A stretch of DNA of 64,000 nt from Natronorubrum aibiense (GCF_009392895.1 NZ_CP045488.1:2108001-2172000), one strand, 5' to 3'. Counted from the stretch's first letter, positions 56,137 to 64,000 are shown. Notes: generated from the letters alone by a model not told the origin. Numbers and translations are program-made.

Positions 56137-56209
56137 GGGCGTGTGGCCTAGCGGAGAGGGCAGAAGGTTCCTAACCTTCTGATCGCGGGTTCGAATCCCG
56201 TCACGCCCG
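56137..56209 (+). tRNA. tRNA-Arg (anticodon CCT)
   Basis: 73 nt cloverleaf. Acceptor stem GGGCGTG/CACGCCC closes perfectly, discriminator G; anticodon stem GAAGG/CCTTC with loop TTCCTAA giving anticodon CCT (reads AGG); T-arm GCGGG TTCGAAT CCCGT with one G-T pair. No CCA is encoded. No intron is seen. Confidence 0.93.
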
Positions 56210-56381
56210 TGCAGCGAGCCATGTAGTGGCGAGCGAACCGGCATGGCGGGTTCGAACTAGATCGAGGCTCTGCGAGCGCCAGCGAAGAGGTTCTCGGGCG
56301 TAGTTCGAATCTCGCCGCACTCGCTTTCTCCTTGCGTTTGTCGAAAGCGGACACTGAAACCTAACCGACTCGAGGCAGTCC

Positions 56382-57134
56382 TTACGCTGGGGTGTGCTGG
56401 CCGGAGAACGTGATGTTTCCGACGACGAGTAGTGCGCCAGCGCCGATGGCGACGACGGCGACGGAGAGGTGAAGCGGGAGGACGATCGCCAGGAGCGCAC
56501 CGGCGACGGCACCGCCGACGAATCCGGCCTGCAATACGCCGATAGTGAGCGCAGCGATCGGCCGCCCTCGTTCCGAGTACAACCCACCCACGACGGCGGT
56601 CTCGAGGGTTGCGTGCCCGGCGACGACGAGTGCACCGGCCAGCCCGATGGTCGAACCGCTCTGGTAGAGCGCAACCAGTGCGACCCCTTCGATCGTCCGG
56701 TGGGTGACGAGGGTGCCCAACGCCAGTTCTGCGTGGTGGTTGTGCTCGGCGTGGGTCGTGAGCGATCGCGTGAGGAACCCGCCGCCAACGAGCCCGGCGA
56801 CGGCGACCGTGGGGTACTCGGCCACCGCTGACAGCCCGAGTGTCACGCCGAGGATGACGAGCAAGCCGCCGAGACACCGATCGAACAGCGTGTGGTGTCG
56901 CGCACGCAGCGACGTTCCCGTGAGAATCACTGCCAGACCACCGAGGATGCCCACCGAGACCACGGCGACGACGACCACCGCGAGCGACAGGGGATCGCCG
57001 TTGCTGGGCTGGTCGGCCGCCACCTCGTGGGCCTGGACTGTCGTCGATCCCACAGCGACGAGCGTGAGCGCTGCCGCTATCGCGAGCCGCAAACGGCGGC
57101 CACCGACGGCGGATCGACGTGTCTGGGTCGTCAT
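56382..57134 (-). CDS. ZIP-like metal transporter membrane protein
   Basis: 250 aa with about seven or eight helices and a cleavable-looking N-terminal hydrophobic segment ending before AHEVAADQP. The ZIP transport signature is visible: a His-rich loop (LTTHAEHNHHAELALG), HRTIEG on helix 4 and HATLETAVVGG on helix 5. It would import a divalent metal such as Zn, Mn or Fe. It starts by overlapping the ferredoxin stop by four bases (ATGA) as the last gene of an SBP56-ferredoxin-ZIP operon. Confidence 0.7.
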   Translation of the reverse strand: MTTQTRRSAVGGRRLRLAIAAALTLVAVGSTTVQAHEVAADQPSNGDPLSLAVVVVAVVSVGILGGLAVILTGTSLRARHHTLFDRCLGGLLVILGVTLGLSAVAEYPTVAVAGLVGGGFLTRSLTTHAEHNHHAELALGTLVTHRTIEGVALVALYQSGSTIGLAGALVVAGHATLETAVVGGLYSERGRPIAALTIGVLQAGFVGGAVAGALLAIVLPLHLSVAVVAIGAGALLVVGNITFSGQHTPA

Positions 57135-57454
57135 CGCCACGGGTTCTCGAACAGATCTGCACGGACGTCGGCCCCGACCTCGAGCGTGCAGTCGGACGCC
57201 GGCGTGGCGATACACGGCAGGACGTAGTCGTCCGCGAGGTGACGAGGCTTGAGCGCGCGCGGCTTTCGGCGGTGGGTAATCTCGCCCTCGAGACACCGTG
57301 CAGTACAGGTCCCGCAGACGCCGGTCCGACAGCCAAACGGGAGCCCAACGTCAGCGACATCGGCGGCCTCGAGGATCGACTCGTCGGGCGACGCCGTGAT
57401 CGTCTCGTGACGACCCGAGCGCCACTGCAGGATCACCGGAACGGTCGGGATCAC
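57131..57454 (-). CDS. [2Fe-2S] plant-type ferredoxin
   Basis: 107 aa from a GTG at 57454 (GTG 57460 possible). Cluster ligands Cys42, Cys47, Cys50 and Cys81 (spacing C-x4-C-x2-C-x30-C) are those of plant-type ferredoxins; the sequence is GCRTGVCGTCTARC and LPCIATP. The GTG overlaps the SBP56 stop codon (GTGA), and its own stop overlaps the ZIP start (ATGA): tight translational coupling on both sides. It likely carries electrons for the enzyme encoded just before it. Confidence 0.88.
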   Translation of the reverse strand: MIPTVPVILQWRSGRHETITASPDESILEAADVADVGLPFGCRTGVCGTCTARCLEGEITHRRKPRALKPRHLADDYVLPCIATPASDCTLEVGADVRADLFENPWR

Positions 57455-58857
57455 TGCCACACGTCGCTGGTGCAGTCGCCACCGGGCCAGCGAATCTCGT
57501 GGGCGCGAGCGGGACCCGCTGGCAGGTCGCCGAAGTCGACCAGGAAGTCCTCGTCGAGTTCGAGCGTGCCCTGTTCCTGATCGACGTCGGCTTTGAGCAT
57601 CACCGAGCCGCGCTCGGCCTCCTCGGGGAAGAACATATCGTCCCAACTCGAGTACAGCGACGTCGTCCAGTAGAGGCGGCGTCCGTCGAGGCTCAACTGC
57701 ACCATTTGGGGCCCAGCAACCAACTCACGGCCGTTGACCGCCTGTTTCTCACCGAAGTAGCCGCCGATCGAGATGGAGTCGGCGTGTCGCGGATTCGCCG
57801 GATCCGAGATGTCGTACATCCAGACCTCGCCGTGGAGCCAGTTTGCGCCGAACAGATAGCGGTCGTTCATCGAGATCAGGATGTCCGTCGGAAGCGCGGG
57901 GACCGGCATATCCCAGCCCTCGAGGTCCCGTCCCTCGAAGTCGATGACCTTCTCCGCGCGCCACTCGCCATCCTCCTCGAAGAAGTGGAAGATGTTCGAC
58001 GAGAGCGCCGCGTTGACGTAGCCGTGGGTTGACTCCGGATTGTGACAGAAGCGCACCTCGAGGGGAACCATTCCCTCTTCGCCGAGATCGATCGTCTGCT
58101 CGACCGTCCGGTCCGTCCAGTTCCAGAAGTGTAACCGCTGGCCGTACTTCCCGGCCTCGACGTCCTCGAGGTCGAACCCGGGCTGGTAGGTCTTCGGCGC
58201 GGCCCACTCCGAGGAGATCATCACGTTCTGGCGTGGCTGGTACCAGAAGTCGTAGTTCATCTCGATCTCACCGGGTTCGTCCCAGCGACCTTCGAGCTCG
58301 AGGTTTTCGTCGAGGAGGAGGAAGCCGCCGGGGAGGTCGCCGTCGGCGTTCCCGAGCATGCTGATCATCACGCCGCCGCCGGCCGGACAGTGAACAGTGT
58401 GTGGCGACGAGAGATCGTACTCGTGGATGGCCTCGGGCTCGATGACGTCGACGATCTCGGGGCCGTCGTCGGCGAGCGTATCGACGATGTGGATCCGCGA
58501 GGAACGGTTCCCGGGAACGACCAGGTACCGTCGCTCGAGGTCGCCGACGTGGCAGGACGACGAGCAGGCGTTCCAGCCGAAGTGATGGAGTTCGTCGCCT
58601 TTCGTGGGCATCGAGAGTTGATCGACGATTTCGCAGTACGTCTCGGAGTCGGGATCGAGGTCAACGACGGCGAGGAAATCCGGTTCGTCGACGTCGCTAC
58701 CCGTGTAGAGGCCGACGACGTAGGCGCGCGTCTCCCGTTCGGATTCCTCGATAGCCGCCTGCGGCGTCGCGTACCCGGGTCCCTCGACCTCGTGGTCGTG
58801 TTCGTGATGGTGGTCGTGCGTGCTGTGCCCGCCAGACGGGTGGGAACTGTCGCTCAT
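57451..58857 (-). CDS. SBP56 family protein (selenium-binding protein / methanethiol oxidase)
   Basis: 468 aa seven-bladed beta-propeller family. The conserved Cys motif is DELHHFGWNACSSSCHVGD (Cys98, Cys102), aligning with the CSSC-type site of the family; His-containing copper-site-like segments include LSSPHTVHCPAGGGVM and EVRFCHNPESTHGY. The N-terminus is His-rich (GGHSTHDHHHEHDHEVEG, residues 9-26), suggesting a metal-loading tail. Bacterial members oxidise methanethiol to formaldehyde, hydrogen peroxide and sulphide with copper. ATG 58857 is used (58866 is also in frame). First gene of an operon with ferredoxin and ZIP-like transporter; a Bat-type regulator diverges from it. Confidence 0.9.
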   Translation of the reverse strand: MSDSSHPSGGHSTHDHHHEHDHEVEGPGYATPQAAIEESERETRAYVVGLYTGSDVDEPDFLAVVDLDPDSETYCEIVDQLSMPTKGDELHHFGWNACSSSCHVGDLERRYLVVPGNRSSRIHIVDTLADDGPEIVDVIEPEAIHEYDLSSPHTVHCPAGGGVMISMLGNADGDLPGGFLLLDENLELEGRWDEPGEIEMNYDFWYQPRQNVMISSEWAAPKTYQPGFDLEDVEAGKYGQRLHFWNWTDRTVEQTIDLGEEGMVPLEVRFCHNPESTHGYVNAALSSNIFHFFEEDGEWRAEKVIDFEGRDLEGWDMPVPALPTDILISMNDRYLFGANWLHGEVWMYDISDPANPRHADSISIGGYFGEKQAVNGRELVAGPQMVQLSLDGRRLYWTTSLYSSWDDMFFPEEAERGSVMLKADVDQEQGTLELDEDFLVDFGDLPAGPARAHEIRWPGGDCTSDVWQ

Positions 58858-58933
58858 CGGCTTCACCAGCTACTACTAATGTCAATCGTCGCAACGCCGT
58901 TTGCCTTCAATAGTATCGACCGGGGGTCGAAGA

Positions 58934-58952
58934 TAGTGGCGTGTCACCACTA
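58934..58952. promoter_or_regulatory. inverted repeat in the SBP56/Bat divergent promoter
   Basis: TAGTGG-N7-CCACTA between the two divergent genes; candidate operator. Only six-base arms, so moderate weight. Confidence 0.35.
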
Positions 58953-59087
58953 CACAATATGTGGGTGGTCGAGCATCGACGTCGAACCGTCGAGACACCC
59001 CCAGACATCTTAGCCTTCGAAGTCGAACGTGTATGGGACTGGCACGGACTCGAGCGTCGAGGGCCGACCAGCCTATCAAGTGACCAA

Positions 59088-59741
59088 ATGACCGTTATCG
59101 CCGACATCACCGTTCCTGCGGACGCGTTCGTCTTGGGACGCGCCCTGCAGGACGTCCCGAACGTAGAGGTCGAACTCCAGCGTGTCGTCCCGTTGTACGA
59201 ACAGGTCGCCCTGCTGCTGTGGGTCGTCGAGGGCGACCGGCGAGCAGCCGAAACCGCCCTCCGTGACTCCCCAGAGATCGACGTCGTTACCATGATCACA
59301 AATACAGCCGGCGGGACGCTGTTCGAGGTCGAGTGGGCGAACGATCTCGACGGCGTCGTCCGGGCGCTCCGTGAGTCCAGAGCGCGGGTGCTCGAGGCCT
59401 CGGGAACGGCGGAGAGTTGGAACTTTCGGCTTCGATTCACCACTCACGAGAACCTGTCTCGGTGCAACATTCTCCTCACCGAGGACGGAATCCCCGTGAC
59501 GTTGCGTCACCTGTACGATCCGGCACACCTTCCGAAACCGGAGTCGCTATCGACCAAACAACGCGATGCGCTCCTGACTGCCTACCGTAACGGCTACTTC
59601 GAGGTCCCACGGGGGATCACCCAGACCGAACTCGCCGAGCGACTGGACCTCAGCGATAGCGCCTTCTCCCAGCGAGTCCGTCGAGGTGTTGCCTCACTCA
59701 TCGAACAGATGTTGCTCTCCGAGGAGCAGCCGCGACGGTGA
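59088..59741 (+). CDS. Bat-type HTH regulator
   Basis: 217 aa. N-terminal domain (about 1-150) is the GAF/HTH-associated module of Bat proteins, beginning MTVIADITVPADAFVLGRAL; the C-terminal HTH_10 reads LSTKQRDALLTAYRNGYFEV, then LAERLDLSDSAFSQRVRRG. Likely controls the divergent SBP56 operon or itself. The start ATG 59088 is chosen because the family begins there; an upstream in-frame extension (from 58941) lacks similarity and overlaps the promoter. Confidence 0.9.
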   Translation: MTVIADITVPADAFVLGRALQDVPNVEVELQRVVPLYEQVALLLWVVEGDRRAAETALRDSPEIDVVTMITNTAGGTLFEVEWANDLDGVVRALRESRARVLEASGTAESWNFRLRFTTHENLSRCNILLTEDGIPVTLRHLYDPAHLPKPESLSTKQRDALLTAYRNGYFEVPRGITQTELAERLDLSDSAFSQRVRRGVASLIEQMLLSEEQPRR

Positions 59742-59933
59742 GCAGGCCTCGAGACTCGACAAACCACGCCCCCGTCCTCGAGCGGTATCGATGCCGTCGA
59801 ACTGCTCGCCGTCGTCGGCCCCCTCGAGACGTGGCCCCGTTCCGGTTTCCCGAAGTGTTTAACCTCGTTTGCCCGCAACATGAGTGCAGTGTTTGTTCAA
59901 TGATGACTGTTCCCACTGTCTGCGGGTGGTTCG

Positions 59934-61037
59934 ATGAGCGATGAGACGTATCTCGATCGGTTGGTCGACCGAGATCAGCTCCGGTCGTATCTTACGGATG
60001 CACTCGGTCCGGCCGATCGACTCGAGGTCGAACGCGTCGACGCCGGTCACTCGAACGAGACGCTGTTCGTGACGTGGGGCGGCCAGGAACTGGTCGTCAG
60101 GCGACCGCCGCCGGGGAAGACCGCCGACACGGCCCACGACGTCCTTCGGGAACACCACGTCGTCGACGCGTTACAGGAGACGGCCGTGCCGGTTCCGACA
60201 ACCGTCCTCGCGTGCGACGACCACGAGGTCATGGGCAGTGATTTCTACGTGATGGAGAAACTCGAGGGCGACGTCATCCGTACCGAGGAGCCATCGTGGC
60301 TCGCGCGCCCGGACGCCCGCAGACAGCTCAGTACCGAACTGGTCGATACCCTCGCGGCGATTCACGACGTCGACTACGAAGCCGTTGGGCTCGGCGAGTT
60401 CGGCTATCCGGAGGGGTTCACGCAGCGACAGGTCGACCGCTGGGGCGAGCAGTTCGAGTGGGCACGAGAGACGACCGCCGACCATCGCGACCTCCCAATG
60501 CTCGAGCGGATCACGGAGTGGCTGCAGGCGAACGTCCCCGAAGACCACCCAGAAACGCTCGTGCAGGGCGATTATAAACTGGACAACGTGATGTTCGCCC
60601 CCGCGGACGAAGGGGTCACGGCGGGTGACGATGCGGCCGCCGACGCCAGGCCGGAAGTGATCGCCGTCTTCGACTGGGAACTGGCCACGCTCGGCGATCC
60701 GTTTACGGACCTTGGCTGGATGCTCTCGTTCTGGCACGACGAGGACGATCCCGAGCCACCCGTTCAGGGGCTGTATCCGACGCTTACGGCACGCGAGGGC
60801 TATCTCACACGCAGCGAGCTGATCGAGCGCTACGAGGCCCAGACCGGCCGTCCGTTCGATAATCCTCGCTTTTACACCGTGCTCGCGACCTACAAGATGG
60901 GCGCGCTCGGCGAGATGTTCTTCCGACGCCATCTCGAGGGCAACAGCGACGACCCACTGTATCCGAAGATGGAGGACGGCGTTCCGCGGCTGCTCGAGCA
61001 GGCGACGGCGATCGTCGACGGCGAGTACGAGATCTAG
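59934..61037 (+). CDS. phosphotransferase family protein (ACAD10/11-type kinase)
   Basis: 367 aa APH-like kinase. N-terminal lobe ends at LVVRRPPPGKTADTAHDVLR; catalytic loop VQGDYKLDNVMF and DFG-like FDWELATLGDPFTDLGW. The catalytic loop starts with Gln where homologues usually have His (HGDxxxxN). Eukaryotic relatives fused to acyl-CoA dehydrogenases act on 4-hydroxy fatty acids, so phosphorylation of a hydroxyacyl-CoA is plausible. Two tiny overlapping reading frames precede it (59880-59944). Confidence 0.85.
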   Translation: MSDETYLDRLVDRDQLRSYLTDALGPADRLEVERVDAGHSNETLFVTWGGQELVVRRPPPGKTADTAHDVLREHHVVDALQETAVPVPTTVLACDDHEVMGSDFYVMEKLEGDVIRTEEPSWLARPDARRQLSTELVDTLAAIHDVDYEAVGLGEFGYPEGFTQRQVDRWGEQFEWARETTADHRDLPMLERITEWLQANVPEDHPETLVQGDYKLDNVMFAPADEGVTAGDDAAADARPEVIAVFDWELATLGDPFTDLGWMLSFWHDEDDPEPPVQGLYPTLTAREGYLTRSELIERYEAQTGRPFDNPRFYTVLATYKMGALGEMFFRRHLEGNSDDPLYPKMEDGVPRLLEQATAIVDGEYEI

Positions 61038-61067
61038 TCGGCTGCAGATCGAACGAAGATCGGCTCG

Positions 61068-61073
61068 AAAAAA
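61068..61073 (-). terminator. T-run terminator of the SDR/ligase operon
   Basis: Six A on the plus strand (T on the transcript side) about 45 bases downstream of the SDR stop codon. Confidence 0.45.
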
Positions 61074-61117
61074 CGAATCAATCGAATCAGTCGGATCGGA
61101 CGCGGTCGTCAGTTCGA

Positions 61118-61885
61118 CTACCGCGACGTCCAGCCGCCGTCGACGGCGAGCACCGATCCGGTAACGTAGCTCGCAGCGTCGCTCGCGAGGAAGACCGCCG
61201 GTCCGGCGATCTCTTCGGGCTCGGCGAAGCGCTCGAGTGGCGTGCGATCGATGATCGACTGGCGAAGTTCCTCGTTTTCCTGCAGGCCGGTCGTGAGTTC
61301 CGTCGCGACGTAGCCCGGCGCGATCGCGTTGACGCGCACGTCGGGTGCCCAGTCCATCGACATGCTCTTCGTGAGGCCGACGAGCCCGTGTTTCGAGGCG
61401 ACGTAGGGGTGCTGGCGCGGCAAGCCGACCAATCCGCCGACGCTAGCGACGTTAATGACCGAGCCGCCGTCGCTCTCGAGCAGCGAGTCGGCCGCCGCCG
61501 TCGTCACCTCGTACGCTCCATTGAGGTTGACGTCGAGGACCCGATCAAAGCTCTCGGTCGAGACGTCCTCCGGCCGACCGAGGGCGTCTGCTGGGTTGAA
61601 GCCGGCGTTGTTGACGACGACGTCGACGTTGCCGAACTCGGCCTCGGCTCGGTCGATGGCGCTCGTGACGGCATCCGGGTCGGTGACGTCAGCCGAAACG
61701 GCGAGCGCGTCGCCGCCGTTGGCTTCAATCTCGTCCGCCACGGCTTCGATCTCGTCGGTCGAGCGGGCCGACGGGACCACTGCGGCCCCGGCGTTTGCGA
61801 GTTCGACGGCGATGGCGCGGCCGATGCCACGTCCGCCGCCGGTTACCAGTGCGACACGTCCGGAGAGGTCGAAGAGATCACTCAT
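61118..61885 (-). CDS. SDR family oxidoreductase
   Basis: 255 aa, classical short-chain dehydrogenase. Cofactor loop VTGGGRGIGRAIAVEL (TGxxxGxG), NNAG in VVVNNAGFNPADALG, catalytic Ser in INVASVGG and YVASKHGLVGL (Tyr-x3-Lys), C-terminal VFLASDAASYVTGSVLAVDG. NAD(P)-dependent oxidation or reduction of a hydroxy/keto group; by context possibly a 3-hydroxyacyl derivative. Its start overlaps the preceding CoA-ligase stop by eight bases, so the two are co-translated. Confidence 0.93.
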   Translation of the reverse strand: MSDLFDLSGRVALVTGGGRGIGRAIAVELANAGAAVVPSARSTDEIEAVADEIEANGGDALAVSADVTDPDAVTSAIDRAEAEFGNVDVVVNNAGFNPADALGRPEDVSTESFDRVLDVNLNGAYEVTTAAADSLLESDGGSVINVASVGGLVGLPRQHPYVASKHGLVGLTKSMSMDWAPDVRVNAIAPGYVATELTTGLQENEELRQSIIDRTPLERFAEPEEIAGPAVFLASDAASYVTGSVLAVDGGWTSR

Positions 61886-63488
61886 CGTCTATCACCACGT
61901 CGATCCGATCGCGTAATCCTTTCTTGTCGAACTTCCCGGTCGCCGTCTTCGGGATCGATTCGACCGTCCTGATCTCGTCGGGGAGCCACCAGTCGGGTTG
62001 GTCGAGTTCGTCGGCGAGATGGGTCTGTAACGTCTCCTCGTCGGTGTCGCGTCCATCTCCAAGTACGACGCAGGCCAGCGGCCGTTCCTGCCATTTCTCG
62101 TGGGGCACGCCGATGACGGCTGCCTCGACGACCGCCTCGTGGGCCATCAGCGCGTTCTCGAGTTCGATCGAGGATATCCACTCGCCGCCGCTTTTGATGA
62201 CGTCTTTGGCGCGGTCGACGACCTCGAGGTAGCCGTCCTCGTCGACGGTGACGATATCGCCGGTTTTGAGCCACGACTTTTCGAAATCGTCTGCGGTCGC
62301 GTCGGGTCGGTTGTAGTACTCCGAGACGACGGTGGGCCCGCGAACCCAGAGCTCGCCGGCGGCCTGCCCATCCCACGGAACTTCCTCGCCGGCATCGTTC
62401 ACGACGCGCATCTCGAGGCCCGGCGAGAGCAATCCCTGCTTCTTGCGCTTGTCGTACTTCCGGCCGCGGTCCCAGTCGTCCATCTGCGATTTCGGCCGGG
62501 AGACGGAGCCGATGCTCATCGTCTCGGTCATCCCCCATGCGTGTTCCATCGTGACATCGAACTCGTCTGCGTACCGGCGCATAACGTCTTCGGGGGCCGC
62601 GCTGCCGCCGACGACGATTCGCTCGAGGGAGGAGAGGTCGCCGCCGTGTTCGTCGATGTGCTCGAGTAGGTTGATCCAGACCGTCGGGACGCCGGCGGTC
62701 AGCGTGACGCCCTCGCGTTCGATCAGTTCGAGCAGGTCGGAAGACGTCGGAGACGGGCCGGGATAGACCTGGGTCGCGCCGGCCATCGTCGCCGCGTAGG
62801 GGAACTCCCAGGAGTTGACGTGGAACATCGGCACGACGGGCATCACGACGTCGCGCTCGCTGATGTTCAGCCCCGCGGGCGTCATCACCATCATCGCGTG
62901 AGCGTAGATCATCTTCTGGGTGTACTCGACGCCTTTCGGTCGCCCGGTCGTCCCGGACGTGTAACACATGCCGGCAGGAAGGTCTTCCTCGAGCGGCGGC
63001 AGCTGCTCGTCTGCGATCGGATCGTGCGCGTCGAGCAGATCCTCGTAGGCGATCGCGTCGATCTCAGTGTCGGGGACGGAGTCGGCCATGACGACGACCT
63101 CGTCGACTGGGAGGTCGTCCCAGAGTCGTTCGATCGTCTCGAACGGGTCCCCCGGATCGACGAACAGGATGTCGTCGTCGGCGTCCTCGACGATGTGGAC
63201 GATGTCCTCGTCGCCGAGCACGGCGTTGATCGTGTGCAACTGCGCGCTCGATAACGGGGCCGCGAAGTAGGTCTCGAAGTGTCGATGATGGTTCCAGCCG
63301 ACCGTGCCGATCCGATCGCCGGGACCGAACCCGCGGCCGGTGAGCGCGGCGACCAGCGATCGCACGCGGTCGCCGAACGCGTCGTACGTGTAGTCGGAGA
63401 TCCCGTCGTGAGTCCGCGAGACGACCCGCGTTTCGGGGTAGAGATTCGTCGGCCGCCAGAAAAACGGCCGCAGCGTCAGGTCGGTCAT
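61878..63488 (-). CDS. acyl-CoA ligase (AMP-binding, FadD-like)
   Basis: 536 aa ANL-superfamily enzyme activating a carboxylic acid with ATP and CoA. P-loop-like motif CYTSGTTGRPKGVEY, then YAATMAGATQVYPG, the hinge GWAMTETMS-like HAWGMTETMSIGSV, LKTGDIVTVDEDGYLE and the C-terminal catalytic Lys region PKTATGKFDKKGLRDR. Start ATG 63488, one base after the LivF stop at 63490. With LivF and SDR it forms an operon that would import and activate an organic acid. Confidence 0.94.
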   Translation of the reverse strand: MTDLTLRPFFWRPTNLYPETRVVSRTHDGISDYTYDAFGDRVRSLVAALTGRGFGPGDRIGTVGWNHHRHFETYFAAPLSSAQLHTINAVLGDEDIVHIVEDADDDILFVDPGDPFETIERLWDDLPVDEVVVMADSVPDTEIDAIAYEDLLDAHDPIADEQLPPLEEDLPAGMCYTSGTTGRPKGVEYTQKMIYAHAMMVMTPAGLNISERDVVMPVVPMFHVNSWEFPYAATMAGATQVYPGPSPTSSDLLELIEREGVTLTAGVPTVWINLLEHIDEHGGDLSSLERIVVGGSAAPEDVMRRYADEFDVTMEHAWGMTETMSIGSVSRPKSQMDDWDRGRKYDKRKKQGLLSPGLEMRVVNDAGEEVPWDGQAAGELWVRGPTVVSEYYNRPDATADDFEKSWLKTGDIVTVDEDGYLEVVDRAKDVIKSGGEWISSIELENALMAHEAVVEAAVIGVPHEKWQERPLACVVLGDGRDTDEETLQTHLADELDQPDWWLPDEIRTVESIPKTATGKFDKKGLRDRIDVVIDDE

Positions 63489-63489
63489 G

Positions 63490-64000
63490 TTAGGCGACCT
63501 CCTCCGGTGAGACGGCGAGGTACTTCTCGAGGAGGTCCTCACGCGCTTGGATCTCCTCGACTGATCCTTCGAAGACGATCGATCCGGTGTCGATGACGTA
63601 GCCACGCGTCGCCAACTCGAACGCGAAGTTGACGTTCTGCTCGGAGAGCAGGACAGTCACGTCCTCGTCGACGACCGCCTGAAGCATCTCCTGTAAGTCG
63701 TCGACGATGACTGGGGCGAGCCCTTCGGTTGGTTCGTCGAGCAAGAGCAACGAGGGCCGTTGCACGAGCGCGCGTGCGACCGCGAGCATCTGCTGTTCGC
63801 CCCCACTCAAATTCTGGGCGTCGCTCGTCCGCAGGTCGTCGAGGATCGGGAACAGTTCGTACATCTCCTCGATCGGTTTCGGGTCGGCGGCGAGTTTGTG
63901 TGCAAGCACGAGGTTCTCGTGAACCGATAGGGTCGGGAACACCCGGCGGTCTTCGGGCACCAGATTGATGCCGCGCTCGTTTAATTTGTCGGGCGATTTC
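63490..64000 (-). CDS. livF: branched-chain amino acid-type ABC transporter ATPase (LivF), 5' end cut off
   Basis: At least 170 residues at the C-terminal side are present; the start lies past the right edge. ABC signature [19 protein letters not shown], Walker [15 protein letters not shown]-loop and the switch-like [10 protein letters not shown], plus the LivF-typical [19 protein letters not shown]. One of two ATPases of a HAAT-type importer. Followed immediately by a CoA ligase, suggesting that the imported substrate is a carboxylic acid rather than an amino acid (inference). Confidence 0.92.
   Translation of the reverse strand, partial: KSPDKLNERGINLVPEDRRVFPTLSVHENLVLAHKLAADPKPIEEMYELFPILDDLRTSDAQNLSGGEQQMLAVARALVQRPSLLLLDEPTEGLAPVIVDDLQEMLQAVVDEDVTVLLSEQNVNFAFELATRGYVIDTGSIVFEGSVEEIQAREDLLEKYLAVSPEEVA

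Noticed and set aside
56148-56354. 68-codon minus-strand frame over the tRNA
   Set aside because: It runs antisense through the tRNA-Arg gene; such frames are a well-known annotation artefact.

Overview
The window is chromosomal DNA of a halophilic archaeon (class Halobacteria, most likely Natrialbaceae such as Natrinema, Haloterrigena or Natronorubrum; the genus is a guess). The DNA is GC-rich, the proteins are strongly Asp/Glu-rich, many genes have a TATA box about 25-30 bases before the start codon (leaderless transcripts), and the families are typically haloarchaeal: HalX response regulator, Bat-type HTH regulators, a DUF7344-like protein, Orc1/Cdc6 and Tat-exported proteins with lipoboxes. 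I support 59 protein genes (two cut by the window edges, one a doubtful remnant), one tRNA-Arg, one replication origin, and several promoters, operators and terminators. I see no CRISPR array and no intact insertion sequence.

Layout. 1-6.5 kb (minus strand): a Tat lipoprotein peptide-binding protein, Hpt purine salvage, a membrane-anchored HTH protein, CoaBC (coenzyme A synthesis), a CinA-like protein and a flavoprotein. 6.5-14.9 kb: SRPBCC protein, M42 aminopeptidase, SCP2-type thiolase with its DUF35 partner, alpha/beta hydrolase, MeaB plus the B12-binding subunit of methylmalonyl-CoA mutase, HD hydrolase, LysE exporter and O-methyltransferase. 14.8-19.5 kb: a soluble six-PAS/one-GAF histidine kinase flanked by two four-helix membrane proteins that look like paralogues. 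19.6-23.6 kb: MscS-like channel, creatininase-family enzyme, NikR and a cupin. 23.7-25.4 kb: an orc1/cdc6 gene with origin recognition boxes on both sides and an AT-rich unwinding region. 25.5-31 kb: two acyl-CoA dehydrogenases, a HalX regulator and a hydroxyacyl-CoA dehydrogenase/enoyl-CoA hydratase fusion, followed by a cluster of perfect DNA hairpins. 31-42 kb: an acidic-tailed membrane protein, Tat-exported gamma-glutamyltransferase, a Cys-containing Bat-type regulator next to a Zn/Cd-type P-type ATPase, an L-aspartate oxidase-like flavoprotein, an AlkA-like glycosylase and KatG. 42.9-48.2 kb: a RimK ligase fused to a retropepsin-like protease, a flippase, a GNAT with zinc ribbon and an aspartoacylase-like enzyme. 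48.4-52 kb: the succinate dehydrogenase operon sdhCDBA. 52-56.4 kb: a nucleoside deaminase, small proteins, HD hydrolase, peroxiredoxin, TatA and tRNA-Arg. 56.4-59.7 kb: a tightly overlapping SBP56-ferredoxin-ZIP-like operon divergent from a Bat-type regulator. 59.9-64 kb: an ACAD10/11-like phosphotransferase, then an SDR/acyl-CoA ligase/LivF operon.

Common threads. Acyl-CoA metabolism dominates: two dehydrogenases, the bifunctional hydratase/dehydrogenase, thiolase, CoA ligase, SDR and ACAD10/11-like kinase, with MeaB/mutase for propionyl-CoA, CoaBC supplying CoA, and succinate dehydrogenase taking the resulting succinate. A second theme is metal and thiol/redox handling: NikR, the P1B ATPase, the ZIP-like protein, KatG, peroxiredoxin, extracellular GGT and the SBP56 (methanethiol-oxidase family) operon.

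The best candidates for undescribed biology are the SBP56-ferredoxin-ZIP operon, the RimK/retropepsin/aspartoacylase neighbourhood, the kinase with flanking paralogous membrane proteins, and the orc-linked origin with its own set of recognition boxes.
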